A stretch of DNA of 64,000 bases from Pantoea sp. Mb-10 (lineage in GTDB: Bacteria > Pseudomonadota > Gammaproteobacteria > Enterobacterales > Enterobacteriaceae): assembly GCF_021272205.1 (NCBI RefSeq), contig NZ_JAJSDX010000003.1, positions 248,001 to 312,000 of the forward strand. The letters are read 5' to 3'. Every line of letters starts with the position of its first letter. The stretch's first letter is position 1. The notes beneath the pieces were generated by a model that saw nothing but the letters and a program-made list of their open reading frames with translations, was not told where the DNA came from and made no database searches. The position numbers and the translations under genes were made by a program. Positions 27,568 to 35,878 of this stretch are shown here, one piece after another.

Positions 27568-27637
27568 ACAAGCCCGCCACTGCAAGTGGCTAAAGTACCC
27601 TGCGGCTCAAAAGGCCAAGGGCGCGGCCTGGCGCCCA

Positions 27638-29350
27638 CTACGCCTCCGGCGCCAAATGCATACCGATATAGCGCGCATAGCGCGACGCCTTCAGGCGCGT
27701 TAAATCCACTAACACCAGACCATCGATACAGTGATTGAAATCGGGATCGCTGCCAAAATCGATAAACTGCACCCCGCCCGACTCACATACCTCGGAATAC
27801 TGCTTATAAAGCGTCGGGATCGCCGTGCCAAGATTCGCCAGCAGCAGCTTCAGGCGACGCAAGTCTTCGCTGTAGTCATTGCCGGTAAACTGTGCCAGCA
27901 CCTCGGGTAGCGAAGCAGGATAGGGACGTCGAGAGGTCGCCAGCGGCAGTTCGGTGGGAAAATAGAGACGATAAAACGCGACCAGCAGATCGCGCGCCGC
28001 CAGCGGCATTCCGCCGGAGATCGACACCGGACCAAACAGATAGCGGGTTTGCGGATAACGCGCCAGATAAGCACCGATGCCCATCCACAGGTAGTCTAAT
28101 CCGCGCTTGCCCCAGTAGGCGGGCTGAATAAAACTCCGGCCCAGCTCAAGGCCTTGATTAACGATAGGCAGCATACGCTCGTCATAGTGAAACAGGCTAT
28201 GGCTATATATGCCCTCCAGCCCGCGCCGCGCCAGCTGTTCCGCGCCGGGAATAAACCGATAGGCGCCCACAATTTCCAGCGCGTCCTCATCCCATAAAAT
28301 CAGGTGATAGTAATCGTCGTCGAACCTATCGAGATCGCGACGTCGGCCACTGCCCTCGCCTACTGCACGAAACGCGATTTCACGTAAGCGTCCCAGCTCG
28401 CGCAGCAGCGGCACCCACGTGGCCCCGTTGCGTCGCCACAGATAGATCTGTTTGCCATCCGGTAACACGCCGAGATGTTCACTCCCCTGCAGCGCTTTTT
28501 TCAGCTCAGCGCGATCCTCCGGGCGCGCGATGGCCGCTTCCGTTTGAAACAGGCCAGATCGCCCCTGTCCGATGCGATAAAGATGCTTGCGCAGCCGCTT
28601 GGCCAGCGCTTTCCCCGACGTATGGCCGTCATGCCAGTGGGCAAAGGGAATCTGCTCGCCGATATGCAGCTTAATGCGCGAGCCGCGCTGACGAAACATT
28701 TCACGCACCAGCATCAGCATGGCCAGCGGCGGAGCGAGTTTCGCCAGCGCGTAAAACGACAGGCTGTTGCGTCCCACAATGTGTACCGGCACCAGCGGCG
28801 CACGCGCACGGGCCGCGAGGCGCAAAAAGCTATGGTGCCAGCGCCGATCGCGCACCCCTTGCGAGCTCATACGCGACACCTCTCCGGCGGGAAAAATGAT
28901 CAGCGCGCCTTGATTATCCAGATGCTGCTGCATCGCGGTGAGCTGTTCCCGGCTGGTGCGGTTACTGATGTTATCCACGGGCAACATCAGGTTATTGAGC
29001 GGCGTGAGCATCATCAGCATGCGATTGGCCACAATTTTCACATCGCGTCGCACCTGTGACACCGCCGCCAACAGCGCCAGGCCATCCAGCGCCCCCAGCG
29101 GATGGTTGGCCACAATCACCACCGGCCCACGCGTGGGAATCTGCTCAAGATCGCGCTCGCTAAGTTCGGCGCGCACGTCAAGATGTTCCAGCACCTGTTC
29201 GACCATATCCACCCCTTTCAGGTGCGGATAGCGCGCAGCAAAACGTTGAAACTCCTGCTCGCGCACGGCCCATTTGAGCACTTTTTTTTGCCAGTTCGCC
29301 GGTTGCTGACCGGGCCAAAACGTATGGAGAAGCTGATCAACGGAGAACAT
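27638..29350 (-). CDS. Bifunctional OlsF-like acyltransferase (PlsC domain plus OlsB-like domain)
   Basis: 570 aa fusion. The N-terminal half (about 70-260) is a PlsC/LPLAT domain with VIVANHPLGALDG (acceptor His-Asp motif, with five rather than four residues between them) and IIFPAGEVSR (a variant of the FPEG motif). The C-terminal half (about 290-560) resembles OlsB/hemolysin-type GNAT N-acyltransferases (for example EIVGAYRFIPG, ELGRSFIQPAYWGK, YLFGPVSISGGM). In the OlsF proteins of Serratia and others such a fusion makes ornithine lipids from ornithine. Inner-membrane associated. Monocistronic; its 3' end abuts repeat element B. Confidence 0.8.
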   Translation of the reverse strand: MFSVDQLLHTFWPGQQPANWQKKVLKWAVREQEFQRFAARYPHLKGVDMVEQVLEHLDVRAELSERDLEQIPTRGPVVIVANHPLGALDGLALLAAVSQVRRDVKIVANRMLMMLTPLNNLMLPVDNISNRTSREQLTAMQQHLDNQGALIIFPAGEVSRMSSQGVRDRRWHHSFLRLAARARAPLVPVHIVGRNSLSFYALAKLAPPLAMLMLVREMFRQRGSRIKLHIGEQIPFAHWHDGHTSGKALAKRLRKHLYRIGQGRSGLFQTEAAIARPEDRAELKKALQGSEHLGVLPDGKQIYLWRRNGATWVPLLRELGRLREIAFRAVGEGSGRRRDLDRFDDDYYHLILWDEDALEIVGAYRFIPGAEQLARRGLEGIYSHSLFHYDERMLPIVNQGLELGRSFIQPAYWGKRGLDYLWMGIGAYLARYPQTRYLFGPVSISGGMPLAARDLLVAFYRLYFPTELPLATSRRPYPASLPEVLAQFTGNDYSEDLRRLKLLLANLGTAIPTLYKQYSEVCESGGVQFIDFGSDPDFNHCIDGLVLVDLTRLKASRYARYIGMHLAPEA

Positions 29351-29600
29351 CTTTCACCTTTCAGGCTGTCATTTCTCCCACTGAAATTAAAAGCGCTTGT
29401 TTTCAGTTTGATGAATCCGCGCCTTTTAAAGGAAACGTCCCGAGAAATATTGATAAAAAAAGCGCATTTGTCTTAAACAGAAAAATTCAAGACATGGCTT
29501 AAATCTTATAGGGAAGCCTCATGAATTAATTTAGCCAGACCTCTATGTACAGCTGTTTTCAGATTCCCACTTGGTTATTTAAATTTTTTGGACTGCACAT

Positions 29601-30221
29601 ATGATTCATTCGGTATTTATTGTTGATGACCACCCTTTAATTTGCGAGAGCATCAAAGCACTGCTTCACGCCTATCACTATTCCGTAGTCGGAATGGCTG
29701 AACGGGGTGAATTGCTGATCAGCCAATTGCATCAGCTCAAGCCGGATGTATTACTGCTGGATCTTACGATGCCAGGTCGTGCTGGCATCCCGCTGATTGC
29801 GGATATTAAGCGCGTATTACCGCAGCAAAAAATCATCGTATTTACCGCATCCGAAAGCGTGTTTTACCAGCGCTGCTGTTTGCAGCTCGGCGTTGAGGGT
29901 TACGTCTGTAAACGCGGGGAGTTGGATACGCTGCTAACGGCAATAAAAGACGTTGAGTGCGGCAAACGCGTCTATCCTACCGCCGCGCAAAATGCCCACG
30001 TTCCTACATTCATTGAAAGCGATAAATTAATGGAACTCACGCGACGCGAATTGATTGTATTAGTTAAACTTGCATCGGGAATGTCAAATAAACAGATCGC
30101 AACGCAACTGCAACTCAGCAGTAAAACAATTAGCACATATAAAATCAAAATCTTGCGTAAATTAGGTCTGAAAGGCATTAGCGGAATTAATCGCACCGCC
30201 AAAGCGCATGATTTGGTGTAA
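29601..30221 (+). CDS. NarL/FixJ-type response regulator, orphan
   Basis: 206 aa. Receiver domain 1-120 with acidic pocket D9/D10, phospho-acceptor D54 (LLLDLTMPG) and switch region VFTAS. LuxR-type HTH 140-200 (LTRRELIVLVKLASGMSNKQ, then LSSKTISTYKIKILRKLGL). Resembles the FimZ/EvgA/BvgA group. No histidine kinase is adjacent. The upstream 250 bases are AT-rich and the gene is AT-richer than its neighbours. Target genes unknown; fimbriae are the usual targets of the nearest relatives, so a link with surface organelles is only inference. Confidence 0.85.
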   Translation: MIHSVFIVDDHPLICESIKALLHAYHYSVVGMAERGELLISQLHQLKPDVLLLDLTMPGRAGIPLIADIKRVLPQQKIIVFTASESVFYQRCCLQLGVEGYVCKRGELDTLLTAIKDVECGKRVYPTAAQNAHVPTFIESDKLMELTRRELIVLVKLASGMSNKQIATQLQLSSKTISTYKIKILRKLGLKGISGINRTAKAHDLV

Positions 30222-30234
30222 ACCTCGTGCGCGT

Positions 30235-30293
30235 GGGGAGCAGAGCGTAGTTGGAGAGGTCTTTTATCGACCCGCTACGCTCTGCCCCGCCCT
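30235..30293. terminator. Bidirectional hairpin between convergent genes
   Basis: Long inverted repeat GCAGAGCGTAG/CTACGCTCTGC extended by GGGG/CCCC with a one-base bulge, lying between the response regulator and cupin stops. Confidence 0.7.
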
Positions 30294-30294
30294 T

Positions 30295-30909
30295 TTAGGG
30301 ATGCGTCGTCTGCTGCGCGATGGGCAACCAGATCTCGGTCAACGTACCCTCCTTGCCGGTAAACGGATCGCGCTGGGGCAGAGGAACCCGCTTGATGGCT
30401 TCTTTCGCCGCACGCAGACGCGAAGGCTCATCGCGATAGGTTTCCGGCGACATGCCTTCGGGATACGCGCCCACCACGAAGAAATCTTCCGAGGCAAACA
30501 CCTGTTTATGACCTACGCCCGCAGGAATCAGCACGGCATCGCCTTCGCGCAAGGTCACCATACGGCCAGCATCGCCGCCTAACAGCACTTCCGCCCAGCC
30601 CGCCGCCACGCCCAGCACTTCATGGGTATTGGGGTGATAATGCGTGTAAGGGAAAATCGGCGCGCGCCACGCCGCAGGCCAGCCATTCTCGGTAAAGGTT
30701 TTTTCAAACCACTCCGCGCTGTTGCGCCCCTCTTCTTCTTCATATTCAGGTGCGATCTGCGGCCAGATGATCAGCGGCAACAGGTTATTGGGTATCGCGC
30801 CTGACTGCTGCCATAACATGAGATGCTGCGGATTACTGGATGCTCCGGCAGAAAATGTGCCTGCGGCGAAAGACATCAGTAACAGCAGGCTGGAGGTGTT
30901 GTCAGTCAT
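30295..30909 (-). CDS. Cupin-domain protein (YjlB-like) with hydrophobic N-terminus
   Basis: 204 aa from MTDNTSSLLLLMSF, chosen because GGAGAAAGAG precedes it. Single cupin domain (about 85-160): motif 1 THYHPNTHEVLGVAAG with metal-type His residues and motif 2 LREGDAVLIPAGVGHK. Usual YjlB relatives begin close to the segment AIPNNLLPLIIW; here about 30 extra residues include a Leu/Ala-rich stretch ending SAGASS that looks like a weak signal peptide, but lacks N-terminal positive charge. Substrate unknown. Confidence 0.75.
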   Translation of the reverse strand: MTDNTSSLLLLMSFAAGTFSAGASSNPQHLMLWQQSGAIPNNLLPLIIWPQIAPEYEEEEGRNSAEWFEKTFTENGWPAAWRAPIFPYTHYHPNTHEVLGVAAGWAEVLLGGDAGRMVTLREGDAVLIPAGVGHKQVFASEDFFVVGAYPEGMSPETYRDEPSRLRAAKEAIKRVPLPQRDPFTGKEGTLTEIWLPIAQQTTHP

Positions 30910-31143
30910 ACTCTTTCTCCGGAAAGCGTTGTTGCCTAATTGTGACAAAATTCGGTTGCAATACAATGTGCGCTTGACAACAAAATCTTGATAAATACCT
31001 GATTTCGCTTTCTTAACTCAAATTCATGCGCAACATATTTAACAAAAAGAGCGCATTTTTTTACGCTGCGGTTAGCTTCCAGGGCAAAGCGTGCTTATGC
31101 GCCCACAACCGGCGAAAAACCTGATGCATATCCTGTTTAAAAG
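30910..31143. other. Intergenic region next to the Flag-2 locus
   Basis: About 230 bases between lafU and the cupin gene; AT-rich, no gene or clear terminator for lafU recognised. It marks the left border of the Flag-2 locus. Confidence 0.45.
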
Positions 31144-32037
31144 CTACGTTTTCAAACGCGCCACAATCGGCTTAACCACCTTCTCCCCTTGCCGCCCGTA
31201 AAACTGCAGCAAAGTTTCTGCCGCAGAAGCGGTGAGCACCATGATTTCCACGCGTCGATTACGCGCATTCAAGGGATTACCCTGATCCAGCGGCATGCGC
31301 GCCGCCACGGCGTTGACTTGCAACACCCGCGCACTCTCCAGCCCACCGCGCTCCAGCGCGCGCCGGGCCGCCAGCGCCCGATCGCCAGACAGGTTCCAGT
31401 TGTTATAAGCCGCACTGGGCTCATACTGCGCGGCATCGGTATGACCGCTGATCATGATCTGGTTATCAATGCGATTGAACACCGGTCCCAGTTCGGTCAG
31501 TAAGCGCTGAAAATAGGGCGTCAGTACCGCACTCCCACGCGGGAACATCATGCGATCGCGATCGTCCTGAATCAAAATGCGCAGCCCCTGCGGCAGCGTT
31601 TCCAGCGTGAGATGGTTCTGGGCATGGTGCGCGCTGATAAGCTGTTCGATCTGCTGCTTGAGAGTCGCCAGCTCGCTGTCTGCGCGCGTAGGGGTGGCGT
31701 CAACGCCTTGATCCACGGCCTGCTCCACGATGCCGCTGACCGTGGCTTGTTGCGCCGGCGGCACCAGTGCCCTTGCCTGCGCAACGATGGCCTCCGTACC
31801 CTCAACGGCGAAGGGATCGAATCCGGTGCCGCTGAAGAGGGAGTGTCCGTGCAACTGCGCCACAATCTCTTTGCGTTCATCTTCGCTGACCGCGCCCACA
31901 ATCCACAGCACCATAAACAGGGCCATCATCGCCAGGGTAAAGTCGGCAAACGCCACTTTCCACGCTCCGCCGTGATGACTGTGATGCGATCGGCGAACGC
32001 TGCGTTTAATAATGGTGGGGTGCGCATTGTTTTTCAT
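31144..32037 (-). CDS. lafU: Lateral flagellar motor stator protein LafU (MotB-like)
   Basis: 297 aa. Basic N-terminus, one membrane helix with the ion-binding aspartate in VAFADFTLAMMALFMVLW, a linker, and an OmpA/MotB peptidoglycan-binding domain (about 165-275, with ISGHTDA and NRRVEI). With LafT it forms the stator. E. coli K-12 keeps only a remnant of this gene; here it is complete. ATGA overlap with lafT shows translational coupling; last gene of the lafB-lafU operon. Confidence 0.92.
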   Translation of the reverse strand: MKNNAHPTIIKRSVRRSHHSHHGGAWKVAFADFTLAMMALFMVLWIVGAVSEDERKEIVAQLHGHSLFSGTGFDPFAVEGTEAIVAQARALVPPAQQATVSGIVEQAVDQGVDATPTRADSELATLKQQIEQLISAHHAQNHLTLETLPQGLRILIQDDRDRMMFPRGSAVLTPYFQRLLTELGPVFNRIDNQIMISGHTDAAQYEPSAAYNNWNLSGDRALAARRALERGGLESARVLQVNAVAARMPLDQGNPLNARNRRVEIMVLTASAAETLLQFYGRQGEKVVKPIVARLKT

Positions 32038-32906
32038 CAGGCCGCGTCACCGTTGGTCATTTGATTAACCCAGCCGTCCAGCGTGGCAAAGGTGGGTTTG
32101 GAATCCAGCGGCAACATTTTTCGCCCTGCGTCCACCGCCAGCAGCGTCGGCTTTCCGGCGAGCTGATTGACCAGCACGGTCCGGATGCATTCCAGCACCG
32201 CCAAGCGCTTCTTCATGTTCTGCTCCATCGCGTTGGCTAAGGGGTCCATCAGGCAATAGCAAAAAAACACGCCGAGAAAGGTTCCCACCAGCGCGGCAGC
32301 CACTTTGATGCCGATCAGCGCAATCGATCCGTCGATGGACTGCATCGTAATAATAATGCCGAGAACGGCGGCGCAGATACCAAAGCCCGGCATCGCCTCA
32401 GCGGTGCGCTGCAGCGAGCGCGAAGGCTTCAAAAGCTCCTCCTCCACGGCATGCAGCTCTGATTCCAGCAGGCCTTCCAGCTCATGCTCGTTGATTTTTC
32501 CCATGGCCATCAGACGGAAATTGTCAGAAATAAAGGCAATCAGCCCGTGATCGGCCAAAATCAGTGGATAGCGCTGAAAGAGCTCGCTCTGTTCCGGCAC
32601 CTCTATATGGGAATCCAATACTTTGAGTCCGCCGTTCTGCACCAGCTCCAGCAGCTCATACAGCAGCATCAACAGCTGTTGCTGAAACGCCGCGTTGTAG
32701 GTGTTTTTTTTCATGGCTCCGCGAATCTGCCGCCAGGTCTCTTTGAGTACGCTTTTGGAGTTACCGATAAGCATGGCGCCCGCGCCCGATCCCAGGATAA
32801 TCAATAATTCTCCCGGCTGCCAAAACACGCTCATTATTCCGCCTGCATGGACGTAACCTATCGACACGCTCCCCAGCACTAACAAAATTCCAATCAATTT
32901 CTGCAT
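32037..32906 (-). CDS. lafT: Lateral flagellar motor stator protein LafT (MotA-like)
   Basis: 289 aa with four membrane segments (about 2-20, 33-50, 165-190, 200-220) and the large cytoplasmic loop of MotA. Conserved PGFGICAAVLG and the LVGTFLGVFFCY channel helix are present. In the loop, the position of E. coli MotA Arg90 appears to be Gln and Glu98 appears to be Asp (ungapped alignment to the remembered E. coli sequence), so the electrostatic contact to FliG differs. Paired with lafU. Confidence 0.92.
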   Translation of the reverse strand: MQKLIGILLVLGSVSIGYVHAGGIMSVFWQPGELLIILGSGAGAMLIGNSKSVLKETWRQIRGAMKKNTYNAAFQQQLLMLLYELLELVQNGGLKVLDSHIEVPEQSELFQRYPLILADHGLIAFISDNFRLMAMGKINEHELEGLLESELHAVEEELLKPSRSLQRTAEAMPGFGICAAVLGIIITMQSIDGSIALIGIKVAAALVGTFLGVFFCYCLMDPLANAMEQNMKKRLAVLECIRTVLVNQLAGKPTLLAVDAGRKMLPLDSKPTFATLDGWVNQMTNGDAA

Positions 32907-32911
32907 AACGG

Positions 32912-33607
32912 TTACTCAAAGAATTTTTTAATTTTTTCAGCAATTTTTTTGTTGAGCTGACACACGCGCGCTTCCGTAAGTGTGAGTACCTGCGCAATCT
33001 CTTTCAGGCTCATTTCATGCTGGTAATACAGGCTGAGGATCAGCTTTTCCCGCTCTTCCAGCGACGACAGCGCCAGGTTTAACGTCCGCTGAACGCCCAC
33101 TTCCTCTTCCAGATGACGCCCGCTTAGCATCATCCCGCTACCTTCAGCCGAAAGCACCTCGTCAAGGCTTTCCATCACGCTGGCTGACTCCAGCAGCAGA
33201 TACTCCTGCACCTCCTCATGGCTCAGTCCAAGACAGGTGCGCAGCTCGCTTTCACTGGGTTCATGACCAAGCTGGCGCGTGAGCGCGCGCACGGCATCAT
33301 TGATCTTGTGATTCCGCTGGCGCAGGCGCCGCGGTCGCCAATCGTGGCGACGCAGCTGATCCAGCACCGCGCCGCGCACACGCTGAAGCGCGTAAGCCGC
33401 AAAATTTCCATCCGGATGTCCATAGCGTCGCAGCGACTCCACCAGCCCCATCAGCGCGATCTGCTCCAGATCGTCACGATCCATCACCGAATCGGTTTGC
33501 GTCGACAGCTGGCGCACCACGCGTTTCACCAACGGGAGCCACTGATGGATATACCGACTCTCTTCCGCGGGGCTCATGCCGGTGACGGCAGTAAAAGCGT
33601 TCATCAT
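32912..33607 (-). CDS. lafS: Lateral flagellar sigma factor LafS (FliA/sigma-28 type)
   Basis: 231 aa. Region 2 (about 30-95, with DLEQIALMGLVESLRRYGHP and YALQRVRGAVLDQLRRHDW), region 3 (about 100-150) and region 4 (about 175-225, ending MSLKEIAQVLTLTEARVCQL) are complete. It should transcribe late genes of this system, such as lafA, and be held by LfgM. Two adjacent ATGs (33607, 33604) are possible starts. It sits in the lafB-lafU operon, so it is made after the sigma-54 step. Confidence 0.93.
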   Translation of the reverse strand: MMNAFTAVTGMSPAEESRYIHQWLPLVKRVVRQLSTQTDSVMDRDDLEQIALMGLVESLRRYGHPDGNFAAYALQRVRGAVLDQLRRHDWRPRRLRQRNHKINDAVRALTRQLGHEPSESELRTCLGLSHEEVQEYLLLESASVMESLDEVLSAEGSGMMLSGRHLEEEVGVQRTLNLALSSLEEREKLILSLYYQHEMSLKEIAQVLTLTEARVCQLNKKIAEKIKKFFE

Positions 33608-33613
33608 CGTTCC

Positions 33614-34081
33614 TTACTGGAAAACCATTTTTGAGATGATGACGTCGGTAAAGGGCGTGCTCTTGCTGAACGCGCCTTCGTAACGGGTCATCAATTGGAG
33701 GTGAATGTCATCCACTGACATGGCGCGCGCCGCGGCATAATCCATGCCAGAAAACATGCCAACCAGCACGCTTTTGAGCTTCGGCAGCGCACGCTCGGTC
33801 TTTTCCATTGCGGCATCGCTGTCCACTACATACGCCAGATCCAGCAGCAGATAGCGCTCGCGGTTATCCCTCCCCTTGAGGGTGACAACCTGGTTTTTGA
33901 CTTCGAAATACTGAATGGCCCGCGGTGTCTCTTTGGGTTTAAACAAGGTGAAAGCCGAGCCTTCGTGACTTTCCTTCTCCCCCTGAGGGAAGAACTGCAT
34001 ACCGCTGACGACTAATGTGGCGGTGAGCAATGCGCTGCACATCACCAAGGCGAAGCCCGTGGCCACCGTTTTTATTTTCAT
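33614..34081 (-). CDS. lafF: LafF, FliL-like basal-body protein
   Basis: 155 aa from MKIKTVATGFALVMCSALL; an upstream extension overlaps lafE and lacks support. One N-terminal membrane segment (about 8-28) and a periplasmic FliL domain with YLLLDLAYVVDSDAAME and the closing DVIISKMVFQ. FliL proteins surround the stator and modulate torque. It lies between lafE and lafS. Confidence 0.85.
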   Translation of the reverse strand: MKIKTVATGFALVMCSALLTATLVVSGMQFFPQGEKESHEGSAFTLFKPKETPRAIQYFEVKNQVVTLKGRDNRERYLLLDLAYVVDSDAAMEKTERALPKLKSVLVGMFSGMDYAAARAMSVDDIHLQLMTRYEGAFSKSTPFTDVIISKMVFQ

Positions 34082-34085
34082 GGCG

Positions 34086-35195
34086 CTATACCGTCGTAAG
34101 AATGGAATGATCGTGTTGGGATTGCCGCTCCGCACGCTCATCGCACGGCTCATGGCCTGCGATGGGGGCCGCGCTGCGCGGCTGCGATTGGCCGTTCTGT
34201 CGCTGTTCGCTCTGCTGCTGAGAAATCTGCACGTTAACCGTAACGCTGTTTTCCTCGCTCAGCGTCCCGCGCAGCTCGTGGCTGACCTGCTGCAGGGCGC
34301 GATAAACCTCAGGCTGCGCGGCCTGAATATGGACCTGTAATTTCCCCTCTTCGTAGTGAATAGAGACCTCTACTTTGCCGAGGTGCGGCGGGTCGAGGCG
34401 AATGGTGGCTTTCTGCGTACTCTGAGCAATCTGCAGGTGCAGACGCTCGCCCAGCGCCGTTTTCAGCGTCAGCGCTTTTTCCCGTTCGGCTTCCGGCAGC
34501 GCAAGGGGCGTCTGTTGCAGATCGGCGGAAGGCGCAGCGGCTCCCGTCGCCGCAGGGAGCGGCAGCACGGTAGGCAGAGATGATTGTGGTCGGGGCATTG
34601 GCATCACGCGCCACCTCGTTTCTACGCGTTGAGCATGCTCGCGCGTGGCCAGCGCGTCTGCGATCACACCGAGAGCAGCGGGGGCGAGCGGCACGCTCTC
34701 CCCTGCCGCCGTTACCGACATCGGCCGCGGTACGCGCGCAGGAAGGCGCTGCGGATGTACCACCGGACCGCGAGCGGGCATCACCGCAACCTCAACGCCC
34801 GCGCCTGCCAACTGCGCTGTCGCAGGCAAAGCCCTCTCTGACTGCACCGGCAGCGGCAGCGCCATCTCCAGCGTATGCACGTCCAGGATGGTCTCATCGG
34901 GCGCGGTGTGATCGCCGCTCGTATGCGCCAGCGCCTCCGCCTCTGGCGTCGCCACCGGAAGCAGCGAAACGTCGGGGAGGACAAAAGCCGCTACCGTGGA
35001 GGGCAGCGCGGCAGCGTGTGGCGCGCCGACATCCCCTGCAGGCGTCAATGCGGGAACGCGCGGCGATCCGGCAGCCACTGCGGGCAAGCCTGCGGCAAGG
35101 CGCGGCGCTCCGCTACCCTCCGCGGCGGCCAGCAGGGGCTGATGCGGTGTGGCGCCGGGTAGCGCCAGCATCCGTTGAAGCGTGACCGGCGTCAT
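34086..35195 (-). CDS. lafE: LafE, FliK-like hook-length control protein
   Basis: 369 aa. The first 230 residues are a low-complexity Ala/Pro/Val-rich ruler region; the C-terminal 100 hold the substrate-switch domain of FliK (RLDPPHLGKVEVSIHYEEG, then LQVHIQAAQPEVYRALQQ) and a Gln/Ser-rich tail. It controls hook length and the export switch with LfhB. ATGA overlap with lafD shows coupling. Confidence 0.9.
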   Translation of the reverse strand: MTPVTLQRMLALPGATPHQPLLAAAEGSGAPRLAAGLPAVAAGSPRVPALTPAGDVGAPHAAALPSTVAAFVLPDVSLLPVATPEAEALAHTSGDHTAPDETILDVHTLEMALPLPVQSERALPATAQLAGAGVEVAVMPARGPVVHPQRLPARVPRPMSVTAAGESVPLAPAALGVIADALATREHAQRVETRWRVMPMPRPQSSLPTVLPLPAATGAAAPSADLQQTPLALPEAEREKALTLKTALGERLHLQIAQSTQKATIRLDPPHLGKVEVSIHYEEGKLQVHIQAAQPEVYRALQQVSHELRGTLSEENSVTVNVQISQQQSEQRQNGQSQPRSAAPIAGHEPCDERAERQSQHDHSILTTV

Positions 35196-35485
35196 GCCTC
35201 TTCTCCTGTTTCCGCGTCGAACAGGCTGTATGCCTGCCTGCCATAGCGCTGCGCCTGATACTGCGCGAGCTGCAGTCGCAGCGTCTCAAGCCGCGCGCGA
35301 CCCTGCGCCATAACGCGCAGATAGCGAGACCGTAACGCTGCCCGCGCCGCGTCCTGCAGATTTCGCGCCTGCTGCTGCAGCTGCAGATTGAGCTGCGCGT
35401 CAATCTGCATCACCCGTGGCCAGTCATTCTGCTGCGCGGCGGCTTCCAGCGCCGTTATCAGCGCCTCATAGGACGAGGGCGTCAT
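35192..35485 (-). CDS. lafD: LafD, small FliT-like chaperone candidate
   Basis: 97 aa from MTPSSYEALITALEAA; the ATG overlaps the lafC stop (ATGA). Predicted all-helical and Gln/Arg-rich. Position after FliS-like lafC is where fliT lies in primary systems, so an export-chaperone role for the cap protein LafB is inferred from synteny; sequence similarity to FliT is weak. Confidence 0.75.
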   Translation of the reverse strand: MTPSSYEALITALEAAAQQNDWPRVMQIDAQLNLQLQQQARNLQDAARAALRSRYLRVMAQGRARLETLRLQLAQYQAQRYGRQAYSLFDAETGEEA

Positions 35486-35865
35486 GGCTGCATCCCCTCC
35501 CATCCTTCACGCAGCGTCGCCAGCAAGCCCTCGACCTCCTCTATCTGCGCAAGGGAAAGGTTATGGCTGGCGTCATACAACCGATAAACGCAGTAGTCAT
35601 AAAGCGAGGCCAGACGCTGCGCAAGTTCACCGCCGCGTTCGTAATCCAGCGCACTGGTCAGCGCGTTTAAAATATCAATGCACTTCGAAATGCTGCTGGC
35701 TTTACGCTCAAAGCGCTTAGCCACAATGTGGCCTTTAGCGCGGATCAGTTCGTCCTGTAACCCGGTGAACAGCATAAGCACCAGCTGATGTGGCGTAGAC
35801 GCTGCCGTGCGTATCGCCAAATCCGCCTCGCTATAGCCGTGTGTTTCAGACCGATTCCCGTACAT
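35482..35865 (-). CDS. lafC: LafC, FliS-like flagellin chaperone
   Basis: 127 aa helical FliS family protein. Signature TPHQLVLMLFTGLQDELIRAKGHI and the second block FERKASSISKCIDILNALTSALDYERGGELA match FliS. It should bind the C-terminus of LafA in the cytoplasm. Follows lafB by 13 bases. Confidence 0.9.
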   Translation of the reverse strand: MYGNRSETHGYSEADLAIRTAASTPHQLVLMLFTGLQDELIRAKGHIVAKRFERKASSISKCIDILNALTSALDYERGGELAQRLASLYDYCVYRLYDASHNLSLAQIEEVEGLLATLREGWEGMQP

Positions 35866-35878
35866 CTTTCACTCCTGA

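Larger units (their letters stand above)
26281..27600. repeat. Large composite GC-rich non-coding repeat element, copy B
   Basis: Second copy of the element at 12605-13830, same order and orientation: palindrome array (26285-26620, about six GAGCGGG..CCCGCT units), arm (26620-26830), centre with two CTTAAAA-TCTTACCGCC blocks (about 26918-27060), inverted arm (27091-27305), tandem tail (27302-27567). It fills the whole gap between the GGDEF-EAL gene and the acyltransferase gene, both on the minus strand, just as copy A lies between two minus-strand genes. No frame in it is preserved between the copies, so I regard it as non-coding. Confidence 0.85.

Noticed and set aside
27192-27738. Open frames with MANERC-type repeats in the copy B tail
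   Set aside because: They follow from translating the 76-bp tandem units; frames are not shared with copy A and one runs into the acyltransferase gene on the other strand.
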